From Bacteroidales bacterium (GTDB lineage: Bacteria; Bacteroidota; Bacteroidia; Bacteroidales; UBA932), in contig JAEDEB010000013.1 in assembly GCA_016293535.1 (NCBI GenBank), forward strand, positions 1 through 46,730: a stretch of 46,730 nucleotides of DNA, written 5' to 3'. The notes beneath the pieces are model-generated. The model saw only the letters and a list, made by a program, of their open reading frames with translations. It made no database searches and was not told the origin of the DNA. Every line of letters begins with the position of its first letter. Within the stretch, counting starts at the first letter, position 1. Shown piece by piece: positions 34,952 to 42,919 of the stretch. Position numbers and translations under genes: made by a program.

Positions 34952-36012
34952 TGACTGAAAGATCGGCAAGAATAATCAGACTGATACTTTGTCTTGTAGC
35001 GATGCTGACCCTCTGGCGTCCCCACAACGGGAAAAGGAGCGGTCGTGAAAGTGCATTCGAGGGCAGGGAACTGAGATGCGCAATCTCGACCGGCAAGAAT
35101 CTGAGGGCCTCTCTGAAATATGGACTCCACTATGAAATGCTCCAGGATTTCGCAGACAGGAACTGCTGCAGCGTCGTCATCTGCGAAATCAACGACTCCA
35201 CCGACTATGCGGATTCCCTGAAGCACGGCGCATTCGATATCGTGGCTGTCCGCACTGACATGGACTCGAGCGCCATCGACGGAGTGACTTATTCCTGGAG
35301 TTACGACGGATCCCACGCCTTCATCATGTCAAGAAAGAATCAGAATGAAATGAGATACCTCAACAGGTGGCTGGCATGCCTTGCCGCAAATGGGGAACTT
35401 GACACGATGACGGACATGTTCTCGGTCAACTACGATCCTGTCAAGAAGGCAGCGGAAGGCGTAAGGCTCAGACGCCTGAGCCCCTATGACCAGATAATCA
35501 GGAAATATGCCGCCACTCTGGGATGGGACTGGAGGTTGCTCGCTGCCCTTATCTACCAGGAATCCAAATTTACCATAAACAACGTGTCACCGCGCGGGGC
35601 CGTGGGCCTGATGCAGGTAATGCCATCTACTGCAAGACGCTACGGGTTTGAGAATCTGCTCGACCCGGAAGAGAACATCAAGGCGGGCACCACCAATATC
35701 AGGCGCATACGGGACAAGTACTTCAACGGGGATTTCGAGGAGGCTGACAGGGACTGTTTTACCCTCGCCGCGTACAATGCAGGTGTAGGCCGCATAAGCG
35801 ACTGCCGCAAACTGGCCGGACATCTGGGCCGAAATGACAGGAGTTGGGAAGATGTGCGCGCGACCATACCTCACATGAGGGACGATGAACTTCTGGATAC
35901 CACCGATGTGGTAAGCCACGGTCATTTCAACGGCAGCGAGACCATAGCCTATGTGGATTCCGTAATGGAATTATACGATGCATTCTGCATCATCTGCCCC
36001 GACCGGCACTAA
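34951..36012 (+). CDS. MltF-like membrane-bound lytic transglycosylase
   Basis: A 353-residue exported enzyme. A signal sequence or anchor (about 5-24) is followed by a solute-binding-protein-like domain (about 40-165) and an SLT lysozyme-like domain (about 185-330) with catalytic E204 in IYQESKF, GAVGLMQVMPSTA and AAYNAGVGRI. This is the MltF plan; it cleaves peptidoglycan with formation of anhydromuramoyl products. It is translationally coupled to the porin gene and so joins the pncB run. Its stop overlaps that of the convergent FtsX gene by 4 bases. Anhydro-sugars it releases could feed muropeptide recycling. Confidence 0.92.
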   Translation: MTERSARIIRLILCLVAMLTLWRPHNGKRSGRESAFEGRELRCAISTGKNLRASLKYGLHYEMLQDFADRNCCSVVICEINDSTDYADSLKHGAFDIVAVRTDMDSSAIDGVTYSWSYDGSHAFIMSRKNQNEMRYLNRWLACLAANGELDTMTDMFSVNYDPVKKAAEGVRLRRLSPYDQIIRKYAATLGWDWRLLAALIYQESKFTINNVSPRGAVGLMQVMPSTARRYGFENLLDPEENIKAGTTNIRRIRDKYFNGDFEEADRDCFTLAAYNAGVGRISDCRKLAGHLGRNDRSWEDVRATIPHMRDDELLDTTDVVSHGHFNGSETIAYVDSVMELYDAFCIICPDRH

Positions 36013-37175
36013 TTGACCCTGACCGTGTCGGCAGGATCGACCTTGGATATGAAATGGGTCGGAATCAGCAGAAACAGCATTATCACTGAATATGAAAGGG
36101 CGTCGGTCAGGAGAACCGTAAGCGGGTTAAGGCTGACTGGCACATAAGAGACGAAATAATTCTCCGGATCGAGGGGAATCAGATGTGTCGAACCCTGAAC
36201 CAGGCAGAAGGTCAGGGCCAGTGCATTGCCAGCAAGCATAGCAAGCAGCACTATCCTCGACGCACTGTTGAGGAAGACCCTTCTGATGTCCCTGTTCTTC
36301 ATTCCGAGGGCCTTGAGCAAGCCTATGGTGGAAATGTTCTCAAACAGAATGATGAGCAGGCCTGAAATCATGTTGAAGCCCGCCACCACGGTCATCAGAA
36401 TGAGAATGACAAGAACATTCAGGTCTATCACATCGAGCCATCCGAAAAGAGTTGAATACGTGGATGCTGAGGAGCGTGCGAAGACGGCGTCGTCATCCTC
36501 TCCCCTGTATGCGGAAAGGCGGAATCCTGCCTCCGCCTCCAGTTCTGTCAGTCTCCTCCTCGAGCGGCACTGCGGCTTCACCCTCAGTTCAAAGGCTGAA
36601 ACATCATCCGCCGACCAGCCGTTGAGTCTCTGAAAATCTGCCAGAGACCCGTAAACAACGAGCTGGTCAGTTCCGCCAAGTATGCCTTCATAGACAGAAG
36701 CCACCGTGAAATTCCTCAACTTAACGCTCTCTCCCACGAAATAGCATAGCATCCTGTCACCCACCTCGAGGGAAAGGAGTTCGGAAAGTCTTACGGGTAT
36801 GCTGACTGCAAGACGCCCCGTGTCAGCCGGGTTCGGAACAGCCTTGAACATCACCCCGTGGATATTGTCCCCCGCCTTGACAAGACCCGCGCGGTATATC
36901 ACTGGCATAACTTCCTCGACTTCTGGCATTTCCTCAAGATAAGGCAGGTATGCTGCGTTGCGACTGATGTGCTCGTCCTCGCTGAGATAGTCCTGATGAA
37001 TGGGAACGACCTGTATGTCACCGCTGATGTCAGCTGCTCCCTTGCGTATCTCGCGTCTGAATCCGGCACTGACAGCCATCGCGACTATCATCACAAGATA
37101 GCTGACAGCAATGCAGACCGTGGCGAGAGTGCTCCTGACATTAAGTCGGGAAGCTATGAAGGAGGCTGTACCCAT
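36009..37175 (-). CDS. FtsX/LolE-like ABC transporter permease
   Basis: A 388-residue inner-membrane protein. Start set at MGTASFIASRLNVRS; the longer frame would begin before the promoter box. It has one N-terminal transmembrane helix (about 18-40), a large periplasmic MacB-like core domain (about 45-235) and three C-terminal helices, with GLLIILFENISTIGLLKALGM near 280 as the FtsX coupling region. LolC/LolE of lipoprotein export and other FtsX-type permeases share the plan; the ATPase gene is not nearby, so the substrate is uncertain. Diverges from the BASS-type transporter gene. Confidence 0.88.
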   Translation of the reverse strand: MGTASFIASRLNVRSTLATVCIAVSYLVMIVAMAVSAGFRREIRKGAADISGDIQVVPIHQDYLSEDEHISRNAAYLPYLEEMPEVEEVMPVIYRAGLVKAGDNIHGVMFKAVPNPADTGRLAVSIPVRLSELLSLEVGDRMLCYFVGESVKLRNFTVASVYEGILGGTDQLVVYGSLADFQRLNGWSADDVSAFELRVKPQCRSRRRLTELEAEAGFRLSAYRGEDDDAVFARSSASTYSTLFGWLDVIDLNVLVILILMTVVAGFNMISGLLIILFENISTIGLLKALGMKNRDIRRVFLNSASRIVLLAMLAGNALALTFCLVQGSTHLIPLDPENYFVSYVPVSLNPLTVLLTDALSYSVIMLFLLIPTHFISKVDPADTVRVN

Positions 37176-37177
37176 AG

Positions 37178-37209
37178 TTTGCAAAGTTATGAAAATATGC
37201 CCATCTTTG
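37178..37209 (+). promoter_or_regulatory. Promoter of the BASS-type transporter gene
   Basis: TTTG (37178-37181), a 20-base spacer and CATCTTTG (37202-37209), one mismatch from TAnnTTTG. Transcription would start near 37215, supporting the ATG at 37227 rather than the earlier in-frame ATG at 37197. Confidence 0.55.
37182..37189 (-). promoter_or_regulatory. Candidate -7 box of the FtsX-like gene
   Basis: On the minus strand TAACTTTG fits TAnnTTTG exactly and ends 6 bases before the ATG at 37175. It overlaps the spacer of the divergent promoter. Confidence 0.5.
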
Positions 37210-37226
37210 CCCGCCGTAAAAGAAAA

Positions 37227-38213
37227 ATGGGCAAGACAACAGGATTCTTCAGGACGTGGATGCTCCCCATCTCGATGGCAACAGGCATAGCTGCATACCT
37301 GCTGTACAGAATTCTGCCCTTTCTCCATCCCTTGGGTCCCTTTGCAGCCGCCTGCATCTCCCGCATCCAGCCGGTGCTCATCTTCGCGATGCTCTTTCTG
37401 TCATTCTGCAAGATTTCTCCATCGCAGCTGAGATTCAGGAAATGGCATATATGGCTGCTGCTTATACAGGTATCATCCTTTCTCGCCCTTGCGGGGATCG
37501 CCCGTGTCCTCCCCTGCGGACGTTTTCTCCCCGTCATTGAGGCCGGCATGCTCTGTATGATATGTCCTACCGCCACAGCAGCCGCAGTGGTGACAGACAA
37601 GCTCGGAGGCGATGTTCCCGGACTGATAAGCTACACCATTCTTATCAACATCGCAAACGCCGTCACAGTGCCTCTGATTGTGCCTCTCCTTCATCCCGAC
37701 GCCGGGATGTCCTTCATCGGGGCCTCCCTTGCGATAATGTCGAAGGTATTCCCCACCCTTATCTGTCCCGCACTGCTTGCCTGGCTTGTGAGATACTGCT
37801 TCCCTGTCATTCACGGGAAGATACTCCTCATGAAAGATGCGGCCTTCGATATCTGGGCCGTTTCGCTTTGCCTCGCCATACTGATGACAGTCAGGGCAAT
37901 ATGGCACAGCGGCACCGGATTCGGCATACTCGCAGCCATCGCGGCGGCTTCCCTTCTCTCCTGCATCATACAGTTCGCTGCAGGCAGAAGAACAGGGAAA
38001 AGATACTCTGAGGAGATTGCCGCGGCCCAGGCCCTGGGACAGAAGAACACAGTTTTCGCAATATGGACGGGATACAGTTTCATGGACCCGGTAAGCGCTG
38101 TCGCCGGCGGATTCTACAGCATCTGGCACAACATCTATAACAGCTGGCAGCTCTACAGGAAACAGCAGAACGACCTACTTGAGAGAGTCGAGTCTGGCCT
38201 TGGCACTCGCTGA
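37227..38213 (+). CDS. BASS-like (bile acid:sodium symporter fold) transporter
   Basis: A 328-residue integral membrane protein with about nine to ten helices. The segment AMLFLSFCKISPSQLRFRKW and CPTATAAAVVTDKLGG near residue 112 resemble BASS-family transporters, in which such a crossover region binds sodium and substrate. The start was chosen at MGKTTGFFRTW because the mapped promoter lies only just before it. The substrate is unknown; bile acids, pantoate or other organic anions are known in the family. The 3' end overlaps the convergent TPR gene by 39 bases. Confidence 0.82.
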   Translation: MGKTTGFFRTWMLPISMATGIAAYLLYRILPFLHPLGPFAAACISRIQPVLIFAMLFLSFCKISPSQLRFRKWHIWLLLIQVSSFLALAGIARVLPCGRFLPVIEAGMLCMICPTATAAAVVTDKLGGDVPGLISYTILINIANAVTVPLIVPLLHPDAGMSFIGASLAIMSKVFPTLICPALLAWLVRYCFPVIHGKILLMKDAAFDIWAVSLCLAILMTVRAIWHSGTGFGILAAIAAASLLSCIIQFAAGRRTGKRYSEEIAAAQALGQKNTVFAIWTGYSFMDPVSAVAGGFYSIWHNIYNSWQLYRKQQNDLLERVESGLGTR

Positions 38214-39119
38214 TTCCCCTTCCGGACCGTACTTGACCATCATAGGGAGGTATTTCTTCATCAGCTTGACATTGCGGGTCTGCATCGCATATATGCTGCA
38301 GTTCCTTATGGCCGGATAGCAGTCCGGCTTGATTTTCAAGGCCTTGTCGAAATACTTCAAAGCCTTGGCGTGGTCCTTTTCCAGCATGTGACAGGAGCCC
38401 AGATCTACAAGGAAATCCGTATTCTTCCTGAAATGGCCCAGCATAAGCGACGAAACCTTCTTCAGCGCCGCTATGGCCTCTGGGGTTCCTATGGTGAAAT
38501 AGCTTACGCAGAACTCCTGTACGAGTGCGCAGAACAAGTCATCATCCACAGTCTCCACTCCGGGACTGGTCCAACTGTGTTTCCGGGACATATATTCGGA
38601 TATGAGTTCCAGCAGCGAGTCGCTCGACAGCAGGGGCGCTTCCTGTTCATAGGCAATCAGAGCAGTAATCTTGGATGCCCTCAGGTCCAGCCTTTCCGGA
38701 TAGAGCAGGGTTGCCTTCTCCATGTTCCTGAGAGCCTTGCCGAAGACGCTGTCATCGAATACCGGAACCTGATAGTAGTAAACCGGTGCTCCGGTGCTGT
38801 CCTTCAGGGTCAGCAAAGGTTCCGCTCCGAGATACTTCTTTCCCGTACGCGGCTGCACCTCGAAACTTCTCGACTTGTCAAAATAGTAGTTGAAACGCGC
38901 GGTCAGAAGATCCACATCCGAGGAATCCACGGCCGCCCATTTGTCAAGAAGGGTCTCCACCCCTACTCCTGAGGGCCCCAGCCTGGCAACAAGCCTTTCA
39001 TACCTTGCCTTGAAATCCTCCTGAGAGTTTCCTCCGGCATTAGACTGCGCATACGCCCTGAACCCGGACGAAAGCAGAAAAAGCGGCATCAGCACTGCCG
39101 CGAACAGTTTCATCTTCAT
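38175..39119 (-). CDS. Tetratricopeptide repeat protein, exported
   Basis: A 314-residue protein with a signal peptide (about 1-24) and several TPR-like helical pairs, clearest at about 245-290 (HAKALKYFDKALKIKPDCYPAI). It likely acts as a periplasmic scaffold, but no partner is evident. Its ATG overlaps the stop of the rRNA methyltransferase gene by 4 bases (ATGA), so it is translated from the same message. Its 3' end overlaps the BASS-type gene. Confidence 0.82.
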   Translation of the reverse strand: MKMKLFAAVLMPLFLLSSGFRAYAQSNAGGNSQEDFKARYERLVARLGPSGVGVETLLDKWAAVDSSDVDLLTARFNYYFDKSRSFEVQPRTGKKYLGAEPLLTLKDSTGAPVYYYQVPVFDDSVFGKALRNMEKATLLYPERLDLRASKITALIAYEQEAPLLSSDSLLELISEYMSRKHSWTSPGVETVDDDLFCALVQEFCVSYFTIGTPEAIAALKKVSSLMLGHFRKNTDFLVDLGSCHMLEKDHAKALKYFDKALKIKPDCYPAIRNCSIYAMQTRNVKLMKKYLPMMVKYGPEGESASAKARLDSLK

Positions 39120-40507
39120 TTTATGTCCATTCTGATCCTCCGCGCCTGAGGGTGGAGGCTGTTCGTACGGTTCCCGAGATTCTTGACGAATCCGAGGGGA
39201 ACACCCTTGTATGTAAGCATGACAATACCCCGTGGAGAGTCCGGGAGTACGAGCGCATCCTTATGCAGAAAAGCCAGAGCCGCAGCCTTGTCCACGGGCG
39301 TTTCCTTGAAAGCCCCGCGTCTGAGCCGTATGCATAGCGCAAGATCCTCGTCCGGGACCAGATCCTTTCCCTTGAGCGTTCCGACAGCACAGCCTCTCGA
39401 TAGGAGAGGAAGCGCTGAGGACACCGTATCGGCAAGCCCTGAAATACACTGAGGCACAGCGGTTATCATATCCGATCGCAGTTTCAGGTCCATAGGAACG
39501 TCGAACAATCCTTCCGCGTCCAGACCCGTAATAAGCCCGCCCGCGCGCCGTCCTCCCTGCTGCCGTCCTCCCTGCTGCTGTCCGCCATGCTGCCGTCCTC
39601 CCTTTCTGTCAGTCCAGCGCTCTTCCCCGGCATGCCCGCCGCAAAGGTTTTTCAGCATTACGGCGCAGTACTGTCCCTCGCCCGGAACAAAACCCGGAAC
39701 CAAGGTCTTCGAAGACAGCTTCTCTGCGCCGAGGCTGGAGCATATCCAATCCACGTTGCCGTCGTTCTCGCAGTTGTTGAAGGTACAGGTCGAATAGATC
39801 ATCACACCGCCCGGAGCGAGCGACGGCCATACGTCCGCGACTATGCGCCTCTGCCTTTCCGCGCAGAGTTTCACATTCTCGGGGGACCATTGGGCAAGGG
39901 CCTCCGCATCCTTACGGAACATCCCCTCTCCGGAGCAGGGCACGTCAGCCACAATAATGTCGAAGAAGGAATCCAGTTTCGCGAAAGCCGAAGGGTCGGC
40001 ACAGGTCACCACCACGCAGGGGTCTCCCCATCGGCCGACATTGTCAGCCAGAACGGTCGCCCTGTTCCTCATCACCTCGTTGGAAACGAGTATGAACCCG
40101 TCACCCAATTCGCCGCGAAGGCTGGCCGCAAGGTCGGTGGTCTTCCCGCCGGGCGCTGCACAAAGATCCAGCACCCTCAAAGGGCGTCCCAGCCGGGAAA
40201 AACGGGGGAGCATATCCCTGAATGCGCTGCCCACGTACATAGCCGAGGAATCCTGCACATAATATACGCCGCTGTGAAAGAGAGGATGGAGTGTGAATAC
40301 GGGGCGTTCCCTGAGCATGCGCCCGTAGGGACTCCACTCCACCGGAGTCGAGCCTTCGAGTATGGGCAGATGAACCCCTTCCGACTTGAAGGGATTGAGA
40401 CGCAGCGAAACTGAGGCAGTTTCGTCGAGGGCACGGACCACTGTCGGCAACTTGTCCTCACCCAGCGCCTCTGAAAGCATGCTGAGGAATTCACCTTTCA
40501 GTTCCAT
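39116..40507 (-). CDS. RsmF-like rRNA cytosine-C5 methyltransferase
   Basis: A 463-residue NOL1/NOP2/Sun-type SAM methyltransferase. An N-terminal PUA-like substrate-binding region (about 1-100) precedes the Rossmann domain with VLDLCAAPGGKTTDLAA near 110. Both catalytic cysteines are present, in VPCSGEG near 190 and YSTCTFNN near 240. A low-complexity Gly/Gln/Arg insert (about 300-325) separates the catalytic domain from the C-terminal PUA-like domain. RsmF makes m5C in 16S rRNA. The insert is coded by short tandem DNA repeats and is probably disordered. Overlaps the start of the TPR gene. Confidence 0.9.
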   Translation of the reverse strand: MELKGEFLSMLSEALGEDKLPTVVRALDETASVSLRLNPFKSEGVHLPILEGSTPVEWSPYGRMLRERPVFTLHPLFHSGVYYVQDSSAMYVGSAFRDMLPRFSRLGRPLRVLDLCAAPGGKTTDLAASLRGELGDGFILVSNEVMRNRATVLADNVGRWGDPCVVVTCADPSAFAKLDSFFDIIVADVPCSGEGMFRKDAEALAQWSPENVKLCAERQRRIVADVWPSLAPGGVMIYSTCTFNNCENDGNVDWICSSLGAEKLSSKTLVPGFVPGEGQYCAVMLKNLCGGHAGEERWTDRKGGRQHGGQQQGGRQQGGRRAGGLITGLDAEGLFDVPMDLKLRSDMITAVPQCISGLADTVSSALPLLSRGCAVGTLKGKDLVPDEDLALCIRLRRGAFKETPVDKAAALAFLHKDALVLPDSPRGIVMLTYKGVPLGFVKNLGNRTNSLHPQARRIRMDIK

Positions 40508-40514
40508 CTCCCCG

Positions 40515-40970
40515 TCAGACCTTCATATTCTTGAGCATCTCCGGATCGACACCCTCGGGCATCCTTCCTTCCGACATCGCAACAAGACCGTCGACAAGCT
40601 TGTCCAGCCCCTCCTGCAACTTTTTGCCAATCATCATCTTCATCATAAAGTTGAGTTCGGCTTCCATCTCGATGGAGAAGGCGGTCTTGTATGGGTCACC
40701 GGTGGAACCGAAGTTCAGACCCACATGGAAGGGAACAGGAGAATTTCCCCAGTCTACCAGACCGATATATGAATAAGGTATGCGCTGCTGCACCTTGGCG
40801 CCTATGCAGAGGCCCTGGAAATTGACAGTAATCGTATCATAGTCAGCCTCGACCATACTCTTCTTGTCTTCGGGAAGCATTTTCGTGAAATTGGTCATAT
40901 CCACGAAGCTCATATAAAGTTCATACGGCGGTTTTGACACCGTCCCTGTCTTGCTCTTGTATTTTTCCAT
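40515..40970 (-). CDS. SRPBCC-like conserved hypothetical protein
   Basis: A 151-residue soluble protein resembling the START/SRPBCC fold in outline: an N-terminal strand (KSKTGTVSKPPYELYMSFVDM), a central beta-rich half and a long C-terminal helix (QEGLDKLVDGLVAMSEG). Such proteins bind small hydrophobic ligands; the ligand is unknown. It precedes the RsmF-like gene by 7 bases and belongs to that transcript. The -7 box for it lies at 41005-41012. The function is not established. Confidence 0.72.
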   Translation of the reverse strand: MEKYKSKTGTVSKPPYELYMSFVDMTNFTKMLPEDKKSMVEADYDTITVNFQGLCIGAKVQQRIPYSYIGLVDWGNSPVPFHVGLNFGSTGDPYKTAFSIEMEAELNFMMKMMIGKKLQEGLDKLVDGLVAMSEGRMPEGVDPEMLKNMKV

Positions 40971-41012
40971 ATATTTGTGCCCGGCCTTCAGAACGGCCGT
41001 TCCGCAAAGATA
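40970..41012. promoter_or_regulatory. Face-to-face promoter boxes around a 12-base palindrome
   Basis: Plus strand: TATATTTG at 40970-40977, for the NUDIX gene (ATG 41021). Minus strand: TATCTTTG at 41005-41012, for the SRPBCC-like gene (ATG ending at 40970). The two point at each other and the initial transcripts would overlap by some 15 bases. Between them GAACGGCCGTTC (40991-41002) is a perfect palindrome. Both boxes fit TAnnTTTG exactly; neither has a clear TTTG partner. Confidence 0.5.
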
Positions 41013-41020
41013 GGAATATT

Positions 41021-41629
41021 ATGCACAAGATATATTTCGAGAAACGTTGCATATGCATATGCACCCCTGCTGACCAGCAGCTCTCCAACCCCAATGCGGT
41101 AACCTTCTGTCCCGGCAACCGGTACGGCATACATGCGCTCGTCAATATGGTCGAGGCCTCGGAATCTCTCGGAATGGTCTATGTGCCCGCGGAGGACCCC
41201 GAAGATATGTACAGGAAGGTATGCGCCGAATTCGTGGAGGTCACCGCCGGCGGAGGTCTGGTTTCCAACCGCAGGGGCGACTACCTGCTCATACGCAGGA
41301 ACGGGCTGTGGGACCTGCCCAAAGGACACCTTGAGCCGGGCGAGGACATAGAGGAATGCTCCATGCGCGAAGTCAGGGAGGAGACAGGGGTGAACGAGCT
41401 CTCGCTACGGGGACTCATCTGCGTTACCGACCACTGCTACAGACGCGCCGGAATGTGGCATCTGAAGCACACATGGTGGTACGATATGCTATACACTGAC
41501 CCCACGGACCTCACGCCCCAGCTGGAAGAGGACATAGCCAAGGCAGCCTGGGTAGCCAAATCCAGCCTTCCGGCATATCTCACCAACACCTATCCCTCAA
41601 TTCAGGAAGTCTTTCGCGAGGCAAATTAA
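41021..41629 (+). CDS. NUDIX hydrolase
   Basis: A 202-residue protein. Residues about 1-75 are an N-terminal part specific to this subgroup (TPADQQLSNPNAV...), and the NUDIX domain (about 75-200) has the box GHLEPGEDIEECSMREVREE TGV with the REVREE core at about 121-126. Enzymes of this family hydrolyse nucleoside diphosphates linked to other groups; the substrate is not predictable. The start at ATG 41021 lies 43 bases after its -7 box. QueA follows 82 bases later. Confidence 0.88.
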   Translation: MHKIYFEKRCICICTPADQQLSNPNAVTFCPGNRYGIHALVNMVEASESLGMVYVPAEDPEDMYRKVCAEFVEVTAGGGLVSNRRGDYLLIRRNGLWDLPKGHLEPGEDIEECSMREVREETGVNELSLRGLICVTDHCYRRAGMWHLKHTWWYDMLYTDPTDLTPQLEEDIAKAAWVAKSSLPAYLTNTYPSIQEVFREAN

Positions 41630-41711
41630 TGTAAAAAAACCTTAGCCGGTCTGAAACAAAATACAGAAATGCCCGTATATAGATTAGATTGTGTACAACT
41701 TTTGACCGACG

Positions 41712-42761
41712 ATGAAACTTTCGCAGTTCCAATTCGATCTTCCCGCAGAGAAGATCGCCAAGAATCCCCCGAGGTGGAGGGATGAGTGCAAGCTGATGGT
41801 TCTCCACAAGGATACGGGAGAAATCGAGCACAAATTGTTCAAGAACATCATTGACTACTACGGAAAGGGCGACACCTTCGTATTCAACAATACAAAGGTT
41901 TTCCCGGCACGTCTCTCCGGAAACAAGGAAAAGACAGGCGCCAACATCGAGGTGAGCCTCCTCAGGGAACTCAACAGGGAGCAGCGCCTGTGGGATGTGA
42001 TTGTAGACCCCGCAAGGAAGATCAGAATAGGGAACAAGCTCTATTTCGGCGAGGACGAGAGCCTTGTGGCTGAGGTAATAGACAACACCACTTCCAGGGG
42101 TCGCACGCTCCGCTTCCTGTTCGACGGAAGCTACGAGGAATTCAAGTCCGCCCTCTTCTCGCTTGGGAAGACCCCTCTCCCGATTTGGGTCAAACCAGAG
42201 CCGGAGCCTCAGGACGCAGAGAACTACCAGACCATCTTCGCTGAAGTGGAGGGAGCGGTAGCTGCGCCGGCAGCGGGCCTGCATTTCAGCCGCGAGCTCT
42301 TCAACAGGATGATTCTCAAGGATATAAACAAGGCGTTCATAACCCTGCACATGGGCATAGGACATTTCCGCAATGTTGACGTCGAGGACCTTTCCAAGCA
42401 CAAGATGGACTCGGAAAGGCTCATCATCAACCCGGAAACAGCCAAAATCATCAACGACACCAAACGCTCGAAGCACCAGGTTCTCGCTGTGGGCGTGACC
42501 GTGACGAGAGGGCTCGAGACCTATGTCACCACCAACGACGAGGTCAACGCCTACGACGGATGGACCAACAAGTTCATCTTCCCTCCATACAGGTTCGCCA
42601 TTCCTACTTCCATGGTCTCCAACTTCCACAGGCCCGGCTCCACCATGCTTATGTCCGTGGCAGCATTCGGCGGCTATGAAAATGTGATGAAGGCTTACAG
42701 GGAAGCCCTCGAGGGAGACTACCTCTTCGGTCCATACGGAGATGCGCTCCTTATGATCTGA
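41712..42761 (+). CDS. queA: S-adenosylmethionine:tRNA ribosyltransferase-isomerase QueA
   Basis: A 349-residue enzyme that adds the epoxycyclopentane ring from SAM to 7-aminomethyl-deazaguanine in tRNA, the penultimate step of queuosine synthesis. N-terminal FDLPAEKIAKNPPRWRDECKLM, the GDTFVFNNTKVFPARL segment near 57 and GAVAAPAAGLHFS near 180 and VGTGVTVTRGLET-like VGVTVTRGLETY near 258 are family hallmarks; the end PYGDALLMI is complete. A one-mismatch -7 box (AACTTTTG, 41697-41704) lies 7 bases before the ATG. A strong terminator lies downstream. Confidence 0.95.
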   Translation: MKLSQFQFDLPAEKIAKNPPRWRDECKLMVLHKDTGEIEHKLFKNIIDYYGKGDTFVFNNTKVFPARLSGNKEKTGANIEVSLLRELNREQRLWDVIVDPARKIRIGNKLYFGEDESLVAEVIDNTTSRGRTLRFLFDGSYEEFKSALFSLGKTPLPIWVKPEPEPQDAENYQTIFAEVEGAVAAPAAGLHFSRELFNRMILKDINKAFITLHMGIGHFRNVDVEDLSKHKMDSERLIINPETAKIINDTKRSKHQVLAVGVTVTRGLETYVTTNDEVNAYDGWTNKFIFPPYRFAIPTSMVSNFHRPGSTMLMSVAAFGGYENVMKAYREALEGDYLFGPYGDALLMI

Positions 42762-42777
42762 GCCGCGTAACTGTCCG

Positions 42778-42842
42778 ATTTGACAATCCTTCATACAGAT
42801 TTGACAAAACTTTCATACGCATTTGCAAATACCTGATACAAC
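42778..42842 (+). repeat. Three imperfect tandem repeats of 21-22 bases
   Basis: Copies begin ATTTGACAATCC (42778), ATTTGACAAAAC (42799) and ATTTGCAAATAC (42821). All three share ATTTG at the start and ATAC toward the end. The period is close to two helical turns, so bound proteins would lie on one face of the DNA. They lie between queA and its terminator. Confidence 0.6.
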
Positions 42843-42878
42843 AAATCCCTCCGGAGCTTTTCCGGAGGGATTTCTTTT
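42843..42878 (+). terminator. Strong Rho-independent terminator after queA
   Basis: The arms AAATCCCTCCGGA and TCCGGAGGGATTT form a 13-pair perfect stem around a 5-base loop GCTTT, followed by CTTTT. It closes the NUDIX/queA unit and separates it from dprA, whose one-mismatch -7 box (TAAATTCG, 42880-42887) begins right after. Confidence 0.8.
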
Positions 42879-42919
42879 ATAAATTCGCCTCGGCAGAATA
42901 CAGGTTCCGCCACGGAGAT

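Noticed and set aside
41580..42794. Long minus-strand open frame opposite queA
   Set aside because: Antisense to a complete QueA with all family motifs; no homology-like features of its own.
42762..42919. Small RNA or tRNA in the queA-dprA gap
   Set aside because: No tRNA cloverleaf or known RNA motif; the gap is explained by tandem repeats, a terminator and a weak promoter box.
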